Part shown: positions 1 through 5,881 of the stretch, piece by piece
Layout of the letters: every line of letters begins with the position of its first letter
Numbering within the stretch: position 1 is the first letter of the stretch
Assembly (NCBI GenBank): GCA_902789835.1
Contig: CADAPN010000094.1
Span: forward strand, 1 to 7,702
Reading direction: 5' to 3'
Length of the DNA: 7,702 nucleotides
Source of the DNA: Oscillospiraceae bacterium
Lineage (GTDB): Bacteria; Bacillota_A; Clostridia; Oscillospirales; Oscillospiraceae
Notes under the pieces: model-generated
What the model was told of the DNA's origin: nothing
The model's database searches: none
What the model saw: only the letters and a program-made list of their open reading frames with translations
Position numbers and translations under genes: made by a program

Positions 1-116
1 ATTACAAGGCATTACAAACGCTTTCATCATGACTGTGCTTAACGACTCTGGTGTCCCTGTGCGACGTCCAAAAGTCCCGTAGGGATCAGATTAAATCTAC
101 TGCTTCCGCGGCGTCG

Positions 117-125
117 TGGTATACT
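117..125 (+). promoter_or_regulatory. Candidate extended -10 promoter for dinB
   Basis: TGG followed by TATACT (120-125) fits an extended -10 element (TGnTATAAT with one mismatch). No good -35 hexamer lies 16-18 bases upstream, which is typical of extended -10 promoters. Transcription would start near 132, giving a leader of about 130 bases that contains the T-rich tandem repeats. A short palindrome, AGATT-A-AATCT (88-98), sits just upstream and could be an operator. I see no clear Bacillota LexA box here, so SOS control is not supported by sequence. Confidence 0.45.
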
Positions 126-149
126 GTCATCAGGCAGTCTTTCACTTTA

Positions 150-210
150 TTTTTCAAAAATGTTTTTCAACATATTTTCAACATATTTTTTCAGCATATT
201 TTTCAACTTA
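150..210 (+). repeat. T-rich imperfect tandem repeat in dinB leader, ~12-bp unit
   Basis: Four consecutive units follow the pattern T(4-6)-CA[A/G]C[A/T]TA: 163-174, 175-185, 186-198 and 199-210. A more diverged first unit (TTTTTCAAAAATG) lies at 150-162. The array lies between the proposed promoter and the dinB start, so it would be transcribed as a U-rich leader. The frame upstream of dinB stays open through it, but the encoded Phe/Tyr/Gln-rich string looks like a by-product of the repeat, not protein. Confidence 0.7.
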
Positions 211-262
211 TTTTTGTTTTGCTGCCGGCGATTTTGACAACTATCTTAAAGGTATCTGCCCC

Positions 263-1603
263 ATGAACGATCTCGTGAGCGATTTCTCCTCCACCAAAAA
301 CACAAAAGCCGCACAGCGCACGATATTCCATGTGGATGTCAATTCCGCTTATCTGTCCTGGTCCGCGCTGAAACAGCTGCGTCTTTCGCCGGGAAGCGTG
401 GATCTGCGCACGGTTCCCTCCGCAGTCGGAGGCGATGTCAAAACGCGCCACGGGATCATTACAGCCAAATCCATTCCGGCAAAAAAGTACGGGATCAGCA
501 CCGGAGAGCCGGTAGTAAAAGCCCTGCAGAAGTGCCCCCACCTGATCCTCGTCCCGCCGGATTTTACCACCTACCGGGAATATTCCCGCCGTCTGATGGA
601 GATCCTCTCGGAAGTCACACCGGTCCTTCAGCAGGTCTCGATCGATGAGGCCTGGCTCGACGTCACAGACCTCCTGCCCCCCGGGGACAGGAATGCTGCG
701 GAAGCGCTGGCTCAGCATATCCGGCAGGAGGTCTCCGGCAGGCTGGGATTCACCGTAAACGTCGGCATATCCAGCAATAAACTACTCGCAAAAATGGCCA
801 GCGACTTCCAGAAACCGGACCGCACGCACACACTGTATCCCGATGAAATTTCTGAAAAAATGTGGCCGCTTCCCATCGAATCCCTCTATGGCTGCGGTCA
901 CTCCACCGCCCGGAAGCTCCGCCTTGTGGGAATCTCCACGATCGGGGATGCCGCTGCCGCCGATATTCAGATGCTCCAGTCCCTGCTCGGCGAAAAGGCC
1001 GGCGCTTATATCCTGCGCAGCGCCAACGGGATCAGTACTTCTCCGGTAACACCTCAGAGAGACAAAGCCAAGAGCATCTCCAACGAGAGGACTCTCTCCG
1101 AGGATATCGGAAGCGACAACTTTGAGACAGACGGCCTCCCCGTGGTCAGCAGTCTCGCGCGCAAAGTGGCGTCCCGGATGCAGAAAGCCGGAGTCTCCGG
1201 ACAAACGGTCACTTTCCAGGTCAAAAGCACTGCTTTTCAGAGATACTCCCGGCAGACCTCCCTGGAGGAACCTACTGACAGCGCAGACGAAATTGAAAGA
1301 GAAGCCCTGTATCTGGCGAAAGCCCTTCTCACAGACCCGGACGGTCTCTTTGCAAAAGGGATCTCAGTCCGCCTCATCGGCGTGGGCGTCTCAAAGCTTT
1401 CTGAAAAAAAGATGCAGCAGATGAATCTCTTCGACTGGGCTGTTCAAAACCAGGAGGAAGAAGAAAGAGAAAAGGAAAGCGAAAAGCAACTGGAAAAACA
1501 GTCCCGTCTGGATTCCATGCTGAAAAAGATCAACCAGCGTTATGGAGAAGGTACACTGGGCAAGGGCATGGCAGGGCACAGTTCTGAAGCCGATAAGAAC
1601 TGA
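263..1603 (+). CDS. dinB: DNA polymerase IV (DinB-like Y-family translesion polymerase)
   Basis: Encodes a 446-residue Y-family polymerase that copies damaged template DNA at stalled forks. Near the N-terminus FHVDVNSAYLSW carries the first catalytic Asp (D25). VSIDEAWLDVT carries the catalytic pair D128/E129. VGISSNKLLAKMASDFQKPD is the typical helix-hairpin-helix lead-in, and the little-finger domain follows. QMNLFDW at residues 386-392 fits the beta-clamp binding consensus (QxxLF), so recruitment by the sliding clamp is likely. The tail after it is highly charged (Glu/Lys/Arg, possibly coiled) and ends with a KKINQRYGEGTLGKG segment common in clostridial homologues. The open frame extends back to 116, but I chose ATG 263: homology begins here, AAAGG lies 10 bases upstream, and the extension is repeat-derived. 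All catalytic residues are present, so it should be active. Convergent with the DUF2828 gene downstream. Confidence 0.95.
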   Translation: MNDLVSDFSSTKNTKAAQRTIFHVDVNSAYLSWSALKQLRLSPGSVDLRTVPSAVGGDVKTRHGIITAKSIPAKKYGISTGEPVVKALQKCPHLILVPPDFTTYREYSRRLMEILSEVTPVLQQVSIDEAWLDVTDLLPPGDRNAAEALAQHIRQEVSGRLGFTVNVGISSNKLLAKMASDFQKPDRTHTLYPDEISEKMWPLPIESLYGCGHSTARKLRLVGISTIGDAAAADIQMLQSLLGEKAGAYILRSANGISTSPVTPQRDKAKSISNERTLSEDIGSDNFETDGLPVVSSLARKVASRMQKAGVSGQTVTFQVKSTAFQRYSRQTSLEEPTDSADEIEREALYLAKALLTDPDGLFAKGISVRLIGVGVSKLSEKKMQQMNLFDWAVQNQEEEEREKESEKQLEKQSRLDSMLKKINQRYGEGTLGKGMAGHSSEADKN

Positions 1604-1611
1604 ATTCCGAA

Positions 1612-1663
1612 ACATTGCTCCGGATGGCAGGGAAAGCACATTGCTCCGGATGGCAGGGAAAGC
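1612..1663. repeat. Perfect 26-bp tandem duplication
   Basis: Two identical 26-base copies, 1612-1637 and 1638-1663, each beginning ACATTGCTCCGG and ending GGCAGGGAAAGC, follow the dinB stop codon by 8 bases. A partly matching stretch (GGCATGGCAGGGCACAG) lies at the end of dinB itself. The perfect identity points to a recent duplication by replication slippage. The second copy abuts the hairpin at 1662-1695. Confidence 0.9.
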
Positions 1664-1695
1664 CCCCGCGGCTCCATTTTCGGAACTGCGGGGGC
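1662..1695. terminator. GC-rich hairpin between convergent genes, probable terminator
   Basis: GCCCCCGC (1662-1669) pairs perfectly with GCGGGGGC (1688-1695). The stem continues inward with G·T, G-C, one C/A mismatch and TCC/GGA, closing a six-base loop (1676-1681). On the minus strand it is followed by TTTCCC, a weak U-tract, so it best suits the DUF2828 transcript ending 49 bases upstream. On the plus strand there is only AAATT after it. The position between two converging genes supports a terminator, possibly bidirectional. Confidence 0.55.
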
Positions 1696-1743
1696 CAAAT
1701 TAATCAGTACAGGTTATTGGGACGACAGAATCAAAGCGGTGTA

Positions 1744-3207
1744 TCAGCCGGCCTTGATCACCTCATACCGGTCACCGCCGATAACATTCATCATGTTGGC
1801 ATACGGATCCATCTCGCCGCTCATAACCTGGGAGAAGATCCTTGCGGTACAGCCGGAGACCAGCGCCACGCCCTGCTCGTTCATCTTCACGGGCTGCTGC
1901 TGGCTGCGGGACTGGACATTCCAGAACACGACCCTCGGCAGCTTGTAGCCAAACTTTCTGTACAGGTTCTTTGCGTACTCAAAGTTGCTGACGGACGCAC
2001 CGTGAGCACATGAGTCAAACTCCATGTCAGATACAATGTACAGTGTGGAGGGAAGCTGCTTTTGCGGCACGCGGTTCTCCACCGCAGTGTGCAGGATCAG
2101 CTCGAACACCGACTGCAGGTTCGTGTTGGCGCACTCATTGAAGGAACGGCAGTAACGAACCTTCTCCACGATATCCCGGCCCCTGATCTCCACAAGCTGC
2201 GGGGTCATGGAAAAAGTAATAAAGTGGTTGCGGAAGGCGCCCTGGTTCCGCTCCGCGAAATAAATCGCGAGAGACTGGGCCACTGCCGCCGGCTTCGGGC
2301 TGCCACACCAATACATGGAACCGGAGCCGTCCGCCACGACAAGCGCGTTCTCGTTGTTTGTAAAGTCCTCCAGCGCGTTCCAGGTCACATTCAGGGCCTC
2401 GCGCTCATTCTCGCCGGCATCATAGGCGGAAGCAACGATCTCATAAGGCATCAGCGTGCCGGTATGGAGCACTGCACTGCCGTCCTTTACCTGCGTCATA
2501 AACGCCTGGTAACGTACCTGGTCGTTGCGCATAAAGGCGCGGCGGTACTTGAACATCGCCTTCGACGGCTGCTTAGCATAGTCAAAGCTGTAATCACGCT
2601 CGCGCAGGTTGTTCTCAATAATGAGGATCTGCGCCCGGAGCGCGGACAAGGCCTTGCGGTACTGCGCCTCGTTCATGCCGAAGGCGCGGGCAAGCTGCTT
2701 TGCCATGCGGACTGTCTCCGCATTGGAAGCGTTCACAGACGGCAGCCACTTGCCAAGCAGGGAAACCTGGCCGTCGGTCTCCAGCGCCTTCATGTCCGCC
2801 TGAAACTGACGATAAAGAACAGTCTCTGCGGCACTGCGGGCCGGAGTGTCCAGCAGGACAAGAATGTCATCCCAACGGCCGTACTCCGCTATATAGGGCA
2901 GATTTCGTACCAGAGACGGCATCTCGTTCTCAGCCAGCCAGCGGATCAGCGTACGGAACACGGCACGCTCACCCAGGCCGCCCCGGATATCACGGGCATA
3001 GAAGAGAATCTTCATAGCCACATCCGGATCCTCGGCAAAGGCCCGCAGAAAACGATTCTCGATCTCCGCACTGCTGCGGGTACGCAGGGCACCGATGGTC
3101 GCGAACAGATTCAGGCAGTCAGAACCGGTGCTGCGGGGCGTCACTGCGCCATTCTCCGTTACTGTCACATTTGCGGTCTTTTTCATTGCCTTCAAAAAAT
3201 TCAGCAT
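1744..3207 (-). CDS. DUF2828 / TROVE-like protein with C-terminal vWA domain
   Basis: A 487-residue cytoplasmic protein without signal peptide or membrane segment. Residues about 25-270 form the helical part: DPDVAMKILFYARDIRGGLGER (61-82, in two parts), NLPYIAEYGRWDDILVLLD (102-120), LLGKWLPS (150-157) and PSKAMFKYRRAF (214-225). Residues about 287-480 form a von Willebrand A domain with a complete metal site: D293-G-S295-G-S297, T362 in NTNL, and D394 in SDMEFD. SDMEFD and the KWLPS region are hallmarks of DUF2828, an uncharacterised family built like Ro60 (helical repeats plus vWA). Ro60 binds misfolded RNAs and Y RNAs; RNA binding here is inference. Start ATG 3207 is fixed by a strong AAGGAGG (3218-3224) ten bases upstream. 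A tRNA-Glu and a tRNA-like RNA precede it on the same strand with no terminator between. Possible roles: RNA quality control, RNA repair or stress response. Confidence 0.85.
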   Translation of the reverse strand: MLNFLKAMKKTANVTVTENGAVTPRSTGSDCLNLFATIGALRTRSSAEIENRFLRAFAEDPDVAMKILFYARDIRGGLGERAVFRTLIRWLAENEMPSLVRNLPYIAEYGRWDDILVLLDTPARSAAETVLYRQFQADMKALETDGQVSLLGKWLPSVNASNAETVRMAKQLARAFGMNEAQYRKALSALRAQILIIENNLRERDYSFDYAKQPSKAMFKYRRAFMRNDQVRYQAFMTQVKDGSAVLHTGTLMPYEIVASAYDAGENEREALNVTWNALEDFTNNENALVVADGSGSMYWCGSPKPAAVAQSLAIYFAERNQGAFRNHFITFSMTPQLVEIRGRDIVEKVRYCRSFNECANTNLQSVFELILHTAVENRVPQKQLPSTLYIVSDMEFDSCAHGASVSNFEYAKNLYRKFGYKLPRVVFWNVQSRSQQQPVKMNEQGVALVSGCTARIFSQVMSGEMDPYANMMNVIGGDRYEVIKAG

Positions 3208-3262
3208 AATATTCTCTCCTCCTTTCCGTTTATTTATCCGGGTACACTCTTGACCCCCCGAA

Positions 3263-3334
3263 TGACTCCTGCGAGATTCGAACTCGCATTTTCAGGCTGA
3301 GAACCTGAAGTCACTGCCATTAGACCAAGGAGCC
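3263..3334 (-). tRNA. tRNA-Glu (anticodon CUC)
   Basis: A 72-base gene folds as a full cloverleaf: 7-bp acceptor GGCTCCT/AGGAGTC with one G·T, D-arm with 3 pairs and GG in the loop, anticodon stem TCAGG/CCTGA with loop TTCTCAG (anticodon CTC, reads GAG), 4-base variable loop, and T-arm GCGAG-TTCGAAT-CTCGC. The discriminator is A and CCA is not encoded. U11-A24 and the short variable loop fit tRNA-Glu. Unusual points: the anticodon stem is not the common CCGCC/GGCGG, and positions 32 and 38 of the loop are U and G. It starts six bases after the closing stem of the upstream tRNA-like RNA and ends 55 bases before the DUF2828 start, so RNase P cleavage at its 5' end could also free the 3' end of that RNA. 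Confidence 0.9.
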
Positions 3335-3340
3335 ATGGAC

Positions 3341-3458
3341 AAGGCACGTTGTTCTGCCGGAAGCATTCCTCGCTTACGCAGGAGTCGAACCTGCTCCAAA
3401 ACACTGTGAGAGAGTATTTGCATAATCATTGCTGTACGTGCCTTTTGCCTTTCGGCAA
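3341..3458 (-). ncRNA. Candidate Y-RNA-like / tRNA-like structured RNA
   Basis: Read 5' to 3' on the minus strand, this ~118-base stretch contains: a hairpin UUGCC-GAAA-GGCAA with a GNRA tetraloop (3458-3445); a perfect 9-bp end-to-end stem, AAGGCACGU (3444-3436) with ACGUGCCUU (3349-3341); a weak D-like arm GCA/UGC (3432-3420); an anticodon-like arm with 6 pairs and loop CUCUCAC (3418-3400); a canonical T-arm GCAGG-UUCGACU-CCUGC (3394-3378); and an extra arm AAGC/GCUU with a 7-base loop (3375-3361). The D-like arm lacks the GG pair and no 7-bp acceptor forms, so it is not a working tRNA. Bacterial Y RNAs (YrlA type) combine a Ro-binding end stem with a tRNA-like module and are encoded next to Ro genes; the Ro-like DUF2828 gene is downstream on the same strand. 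The alternative is a decayed tRNA-Glu copy. The folding is hand-made and the ends are approximate. Confidence 0.45.
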
Positions 3459-3467
3459 TTGTAATGT

Positions 3468-3473
3468 AACATA
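3468..3473 (-). promoter_or_regulatory. Weak candidate -10 for the tRNA-like RNA / tRNA-Glu / DUF2828 unit
   Basis: On the minus strand TATGTT (3473-3468) would place the start near 3461, just before the GNRA hairpin. The best-spaced -35 is TTTCCG (3496-3491), a poor match. TACAAT (3463-3458) is an alternative -10 but overlaps the hairpin. Either way, the site could drive all three minus-strand elements. Confidence 0.25.
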
Positions 3474-3501
3474 TCTCCGATACCTCTTCCCGGAAAAAAA
3501 G

Positions 3502-3531
3502 TTGCGAACGAAATCACAAAGACAATATAAT
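3502..3531 (+). promoter_or_regulatory. Candidate plus-strand promoter without an obvious gene
   Basis: TTGCGA (3502-3507) and a perfect TATAAT (3526-3531) are separated by 18 bases. The -10 lies inside AATATAATCAC, an 11-mer found again twice upstream of glgA. No convincing plus-strand gene follows before sdaA, more than 600 bases away. It may be chance in AT-rich DNA, or a start for an untranslated or antisense transcript. Confidence 0.3.
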
Positions 3532-3534
3532 CAC

Positions 3535-3743
3535 GGATTCTAATATTTGGTTTTTTCACATTTTTTAGTGCTCTACATTTTAGTGCTCCCTCATGAATGA
3601 ATCGGTTTTTATAGGAAAATATAAGCAGATACGGCAGAGGCATTAAATAATCTGAAAGTACAAGTGTTCCCTGCCGATATAACAATTAGATATAAAGATT
3701 TCAGGAGATAATTGATACTCGGTAAAGTATTTGTTCCAGGAAG
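3535..3743. other. AT-rich non-coding spacer with short repeats
   Basis: No supported gene. It contains a near-perfect direct repeat, ACATTTTTTAGTGCTC (3558-3573) and ACATTTTAGTGCTC (3575-3588), separated by one base. It also contains a spaced inverted repeat, CGGCAG (3632-3637) and CTGCCG (3671-3676). Frames open here lack ribosome binding sites and protein-like composition. Confidence 0.5.
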
Positions 3744-3778
3744 AAAAAAAGCCAGGCTTCCAAACAGGTAAGCCCGGC
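3744..3778 (-). terminator. Rho-independent terminator (minus strand)
   Basis: On the minus strand GCCGGGCTT (3778-3770) pairs with AAGCCTGGC (3759-3751), nine positions with a single C/A mismatch and a ten-base loop. Seven T residues follow directly (3750-3744). This is a textbook intrinsic terminator for transcription coming from higher coordinates. The only candidate gene it could serve is the small minus-strand frame ending at 3863, so it is indirect evidence that this frame is, or was, part of a real gene. Confidence 0.8.
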
Positions 3779-3862
3779 CTTACATATTCTAAATATCGCT
3801 TCACTTTTTTCGCAGCAGATTACAGTCAAAAACAAGAGCTGCCACTCATTCATATCTTCGGA

Positions 3863-4174
3863 TCAGTTGTCAGAAAGAGGCTTTTTGGATGCAGTAATGG
3901 TTCCTGTCGCTTTTTCTTCCACCATCACATTAAACATATAATCCCCAGGTTTGATCTCAATGTAAGCAATAGTTTCATTTTCAAAGTCAATATCTACCCC
4001 CGGCAATATCTCCCCTGGTAATATCCTCATTCCGGGACCACGATTCACATGATTCATGCTATAATAAATAGTGTCATCTCCATAAATATTTCTATTACAA
4101 GAAGAATTGCAGGAAGAATAACAGGCAGCAGGAGCAGTGATGCCCGGAGGAGTCGGAATGAGCATGAAAAGCAT
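3863..4174 (-). CDS. Small hypothetical protein, possibly the remnant of a larger gene
   Basis: Not recognised. The frame encodes up to 103 residues. The C-terminal 64 (from the internal Met at 4057) look protein-like: an alternating hydrophobic pattern, with VDIDFENETIAYIEIKPGDY followed by MFNVMVEEKATGTITASKKP, suggests a small beta-rich domain. The N-terminal part is Cys/Ser/Asn-rich (CYSSCNSSCN). Neither start has a convincing ribosome binding site, the longest form overlaps the start of sdaA by 17 bases, and the sdaA promoter lies inside it. Base composition is clearly more AT-rich than the neighbours. A strong minus-strand terminator follows 85 bases after the stop. I think a C-terminal fragment of a decayed gene is as likely as a functional small protein. 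Confidence 0.35.
   Translation of the reverse strand: MLFMLIPTPPGITAPAACYSSCNSSCNRNIYGDDTIYYSMNHVNRGPGMRILPGEILPGVDIDFENETIAYIEIKPGDYMFNVMVEEKATGTITASKKPLSDN
4057..4065 (+). promoter_or_regulatory. Extended -10 promoter for sdaA
   Basis: TGC followed by a perfect TATAAT (4060-4065) forms a consensus extended -10 element. The -35 position (about 4037-4042) is poor, as expected for this class. The start would be near 4072, giving an sdaA leader of about 86 bases. No riboswitch-like or attenuator structure is evident in that leader. Confidence 0.55.
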
Positions 4175-5360
4175 AAAAAGTATCTACAAGATCGGCCATG
4201 GTCCATCCAGTTCCCATACAGTAGGTCCTTACCGCGCGGCCCAGATCATGTCCCGGCGCTATCCCGACGCGGATGCTTTCCGCGTCACGCTTTACGGTTC
4301 TCTTGCATTTACGGGTGAGGGGCACGGCACAGGCAAGGCGATCAAATCCGCCCTTCCGTCCGCGGAGATCCTGTTTAATCGGGAAGAGCGGAATCTGCCC
4401 CACCCCAATACGATGCGTTTCGAGGCATTCCGGGACGGGCAGCTTCTGGGCAATACCCGGGTCTTCAGTATCGGGGGCGGGTCGATCCGTATTGAAAATG
4501 AGGTATCCGAAGAGGATAACGAGATCTATCCGCAGCAGAATTTCTCGGAGATCCTGCAGGTCTGCCGGGAGGAGAATCTGTCGCTTGTCGACTTCATCTA
4601 TAAGCAGGAGAATTCTTCTCTCCGTGAATATCTGAGTATGATCTGGAAAGCAATGAAGGCGTCTGTAGAACGAGGTCTGTGCGCGGACGGTGTCCTCCCC
4701 GGCGGTCTGAATGTCGCGCGAAAAGCCAGGCTCCTGTATGAGAAGCGCTGCTACAACGAGAGCGCGGATGTTACCATGAACCGTGTGATCGCTGCCTATG
4801 CCTATGCAGTCAGTGAGGAAAATGCCGATGAGAACATCGTGGTCACTGCGCCGACCTGCGGAAGCTGCGGTGTTCTCCCGTCTGTTTTATATTACATGAA
4901 TATGGACCGCGGATTTCCTGAGGAAGAGATTCTTGACGCCATGGCTGTCGCCGGGCTTGTCGGAAACGTGATCCGCACCAACGCCAGCATCTCCGGTGCC
5001 GAATGCGGATGTCAGGCTGAGATCGGGAGCGCCTGCTGCATGACAGCTGCCGCGGTTGCCGCCCTCTTCAAACTGAATATAGACCAGATCGAATACGCTG
5101 CCGAGATCGCAATGGAACACAACCTGGGACTCACCTGCGACCCAGTGGGCGGTCTGGTGCAGATTCCCTGCATCGAGCGAAACGCCGTCGCCGCCATGCG
5201 TGCGATCAGCGCCGTCAATCTTTCACGATTCCTGTACACCACAAGGAAAATCTCCTTTGACGACGTCATCGCGACGATGTACCGCACCGGCCTCGATATG
5301 GACGAAAAATACAGAGAGACCTCACACGGAGGACTCGCCGTGATCTATCGGGGAAAATAA
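4158..5360 (+). CDS. sdaA: L-serine ammonia-lyase (L-serine dehydratase), iron-sulfur dependent, single chain
   Basis: Converts L-serine to pyruvate and ammonia with a [4Fe-4S] cluster; cytoplasmic and oxygen-sensitive. The 400-residue chain has the N-terminal domain motif KIGHGPSSSHTVGP (11-24) and the catalytic domain with PTCGSCGVLPS (232-242), GCQAEIGSACCM (284-295) and LTCDPVGGLVQIPCIERN (325-342). The cluster ligands are most likely C285, C327 and C338. Their spacing (42 and 11) matches the ligand spacing I recall for the Legionella enzyme (C343, C385, C396). It is shorter than the roughly 450-residue E. coli SdaA and fuses the regions that are separate subunits in Bacillus. Start ATG 4158 is preceded by GGAGGAG (4146-4152). 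GTG 4137 and ATG 4140 lie upstream of that site and ATG 4164 is too far from it. It has its own promoter and no operon partner in view; likely role is serine catabolism feeding pyruvate. Confidence 0.93.
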   Translation: MSMKSIKSIYKIGHGPSSSHTVGPYRAAQIMSRRYPDADAFRVTLYGSLAFTGEGHGTGKAIKSALPSAEILFNREERNLPHPNTMRFEAFRDGQLLGNTRVFSIGGGSIRIENEVSEEDNEIYPQQNFSEILQVCREENLSLVDFIYKQENSSLREYLSMIWKAMKASVERGLCADGVLPGGLNVARKARLLYEKRCYNESADVTMNRVIAAYAYAVSEENADENIVVTAPTCGSCGVLPSVLYYMNMDRGFPEEEILDAMAVAGLVGNVIRTNASISGAECGCQAEIGSACCMTAAAVAALFKLNIDQIEYAAEIAMEHNLGLTCDPVGGLVQIPCIERNAVAAMRAISAVNLSRFLYTTRKISFDDVIATMYRTGLDMDEKYRETSHGGLAVIYRGK

Positions 5361-5361
5361 G

Positions 5362-5395
5362 CACGTAAAAACAGATTACACGTAAAAACAGTTTA
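5362..5395 (+). repeat. 17-bp tandem repeat after sdaA
   Basis: Two adjacent 17-base units, 5362-5378 and 5379-5395, share CACGTAAAAACAG and differ at one base (ATTA versus TTTA endings). They begin one base after the sdaA stop codon. No function is evident; slippage is the likely origin. Confidence 0.75.
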
Positions 5396-5750
5396 TAAGA
5401 AAAGGCTGCTCAAAAAAGCATTCTGTCAAAATAGCAGGACTCTTCCGCATCTGTTAGTGACTTTTTTTCAGGAATCACTAATTTCGGGAAAGATAACCGC
5501 AACATACTACTGTTTGCAAAAGAACCAACAGCAGTTCATGAAAAGAAAATACTTTTTCCTGCTGATCAACGGGCTTCAAAAGACTTTTCTTTTTCGCACT
5601 TTTCTTTTTCTTTCAGTTTTTTTATAATGGTTTTATCGACAGCAATTCTATTTGCAATTGCAGTATATATTGACTTATATTCCAGTAATCACTGGCCATT
5701 TCATGATGAATCCGTACCCATAGTCATTGTCATTTTGCATATAGTCTCTA
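5396..5750. other. AT-rich spacer with several hairpins, no gene
   Basis: No coding frame is supported. Structures seen: TTAGTGA (5454-5460) with TCACTAA (5475-5481) around a T-rich loop; CAGCAG (5529-5534) with CTGCTG (5559-5564) enclosing GAAAAG/CTTTTTC (5540-5558); and a compact CCAGT-AATC-ACTGG (5682-5695). A pyrimidine-rich tract (about 5582-5622) leads into TATAAT (5623-5628), a possible -10 without a recognisable -35. No hairpin has a clean U-tract, so the sdaA terminator is not identified with confidence. Confidence 0.5.
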
Positions 5751-5798
5751 AATATAATCACAAAATAACACCACGAATATAATCACTGACTTAATCAC
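5751..5798 (+). repeat. Repeated AATATAATCAC motif upstream of glgA
   Basis: AATATAATCAC occurs at 5751-5761 and 5776-5786, 25 bases apart. The shorter core TAATCAC recurs at 5792-5798 and at 5686-5692 inside a palindrome. The same 11-mer is at 3524-3534. Each long copy embeds TATAAT. They could be clustered -10 elements or a regulator's binding site; no well-placed -35 accompanies them (TTGTCA at 5727-5732 is 20 bases from the first). Confidence 0.45.
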
Positions 5799-5881
5799 CA
5801 AATGAATCGCTTACTATAGAACTAAAGAAACAAAAGCATAAACTTACAAACCACAGACAAATCAGAAAGGAATGGAACATT

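Noticed and set aside
116..262. N-terminal extension of dinB by 49 residues
   Set aside because: The encoded string is Phe/Tyr/His-rich repeat translation with no Y-family homology; AAAGG sits correctly before ATG 263.
1612..1663. CRISPR array
   Set aside because: Only two copies, directly adjacent without spacers, and no cas genes nearby.
2062..3300. 412-residue plus-strand frame opposite DUF2828
   Set aside because: It is antisense to a gene with clear domains and MIDAS motifs, and it runs into the tRNA; composition (Leu/Arg/His-rich) is that of a shadow frame.
3361..3444. Second functional tRNA-Glu
   Set aside because: The T-arm and anticodon-like arm are good, but no 7-bp acceptor forms, the D-arm lacks GG and an extra arm is present; a tRNA-like ncRNA or relic fits better.
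3374..3685. 103-residue minus-strand frame
   Set aside because: It runs through the structured tRNA-like RNA, lacks a ribosome binding site and shows no recognisable protein pattern.
3731..4021. 96-residue plus-strand frame
   Set aside because: It starts inside the minus-strand terminator, has no ribosome binding site and an arbitrary composition.
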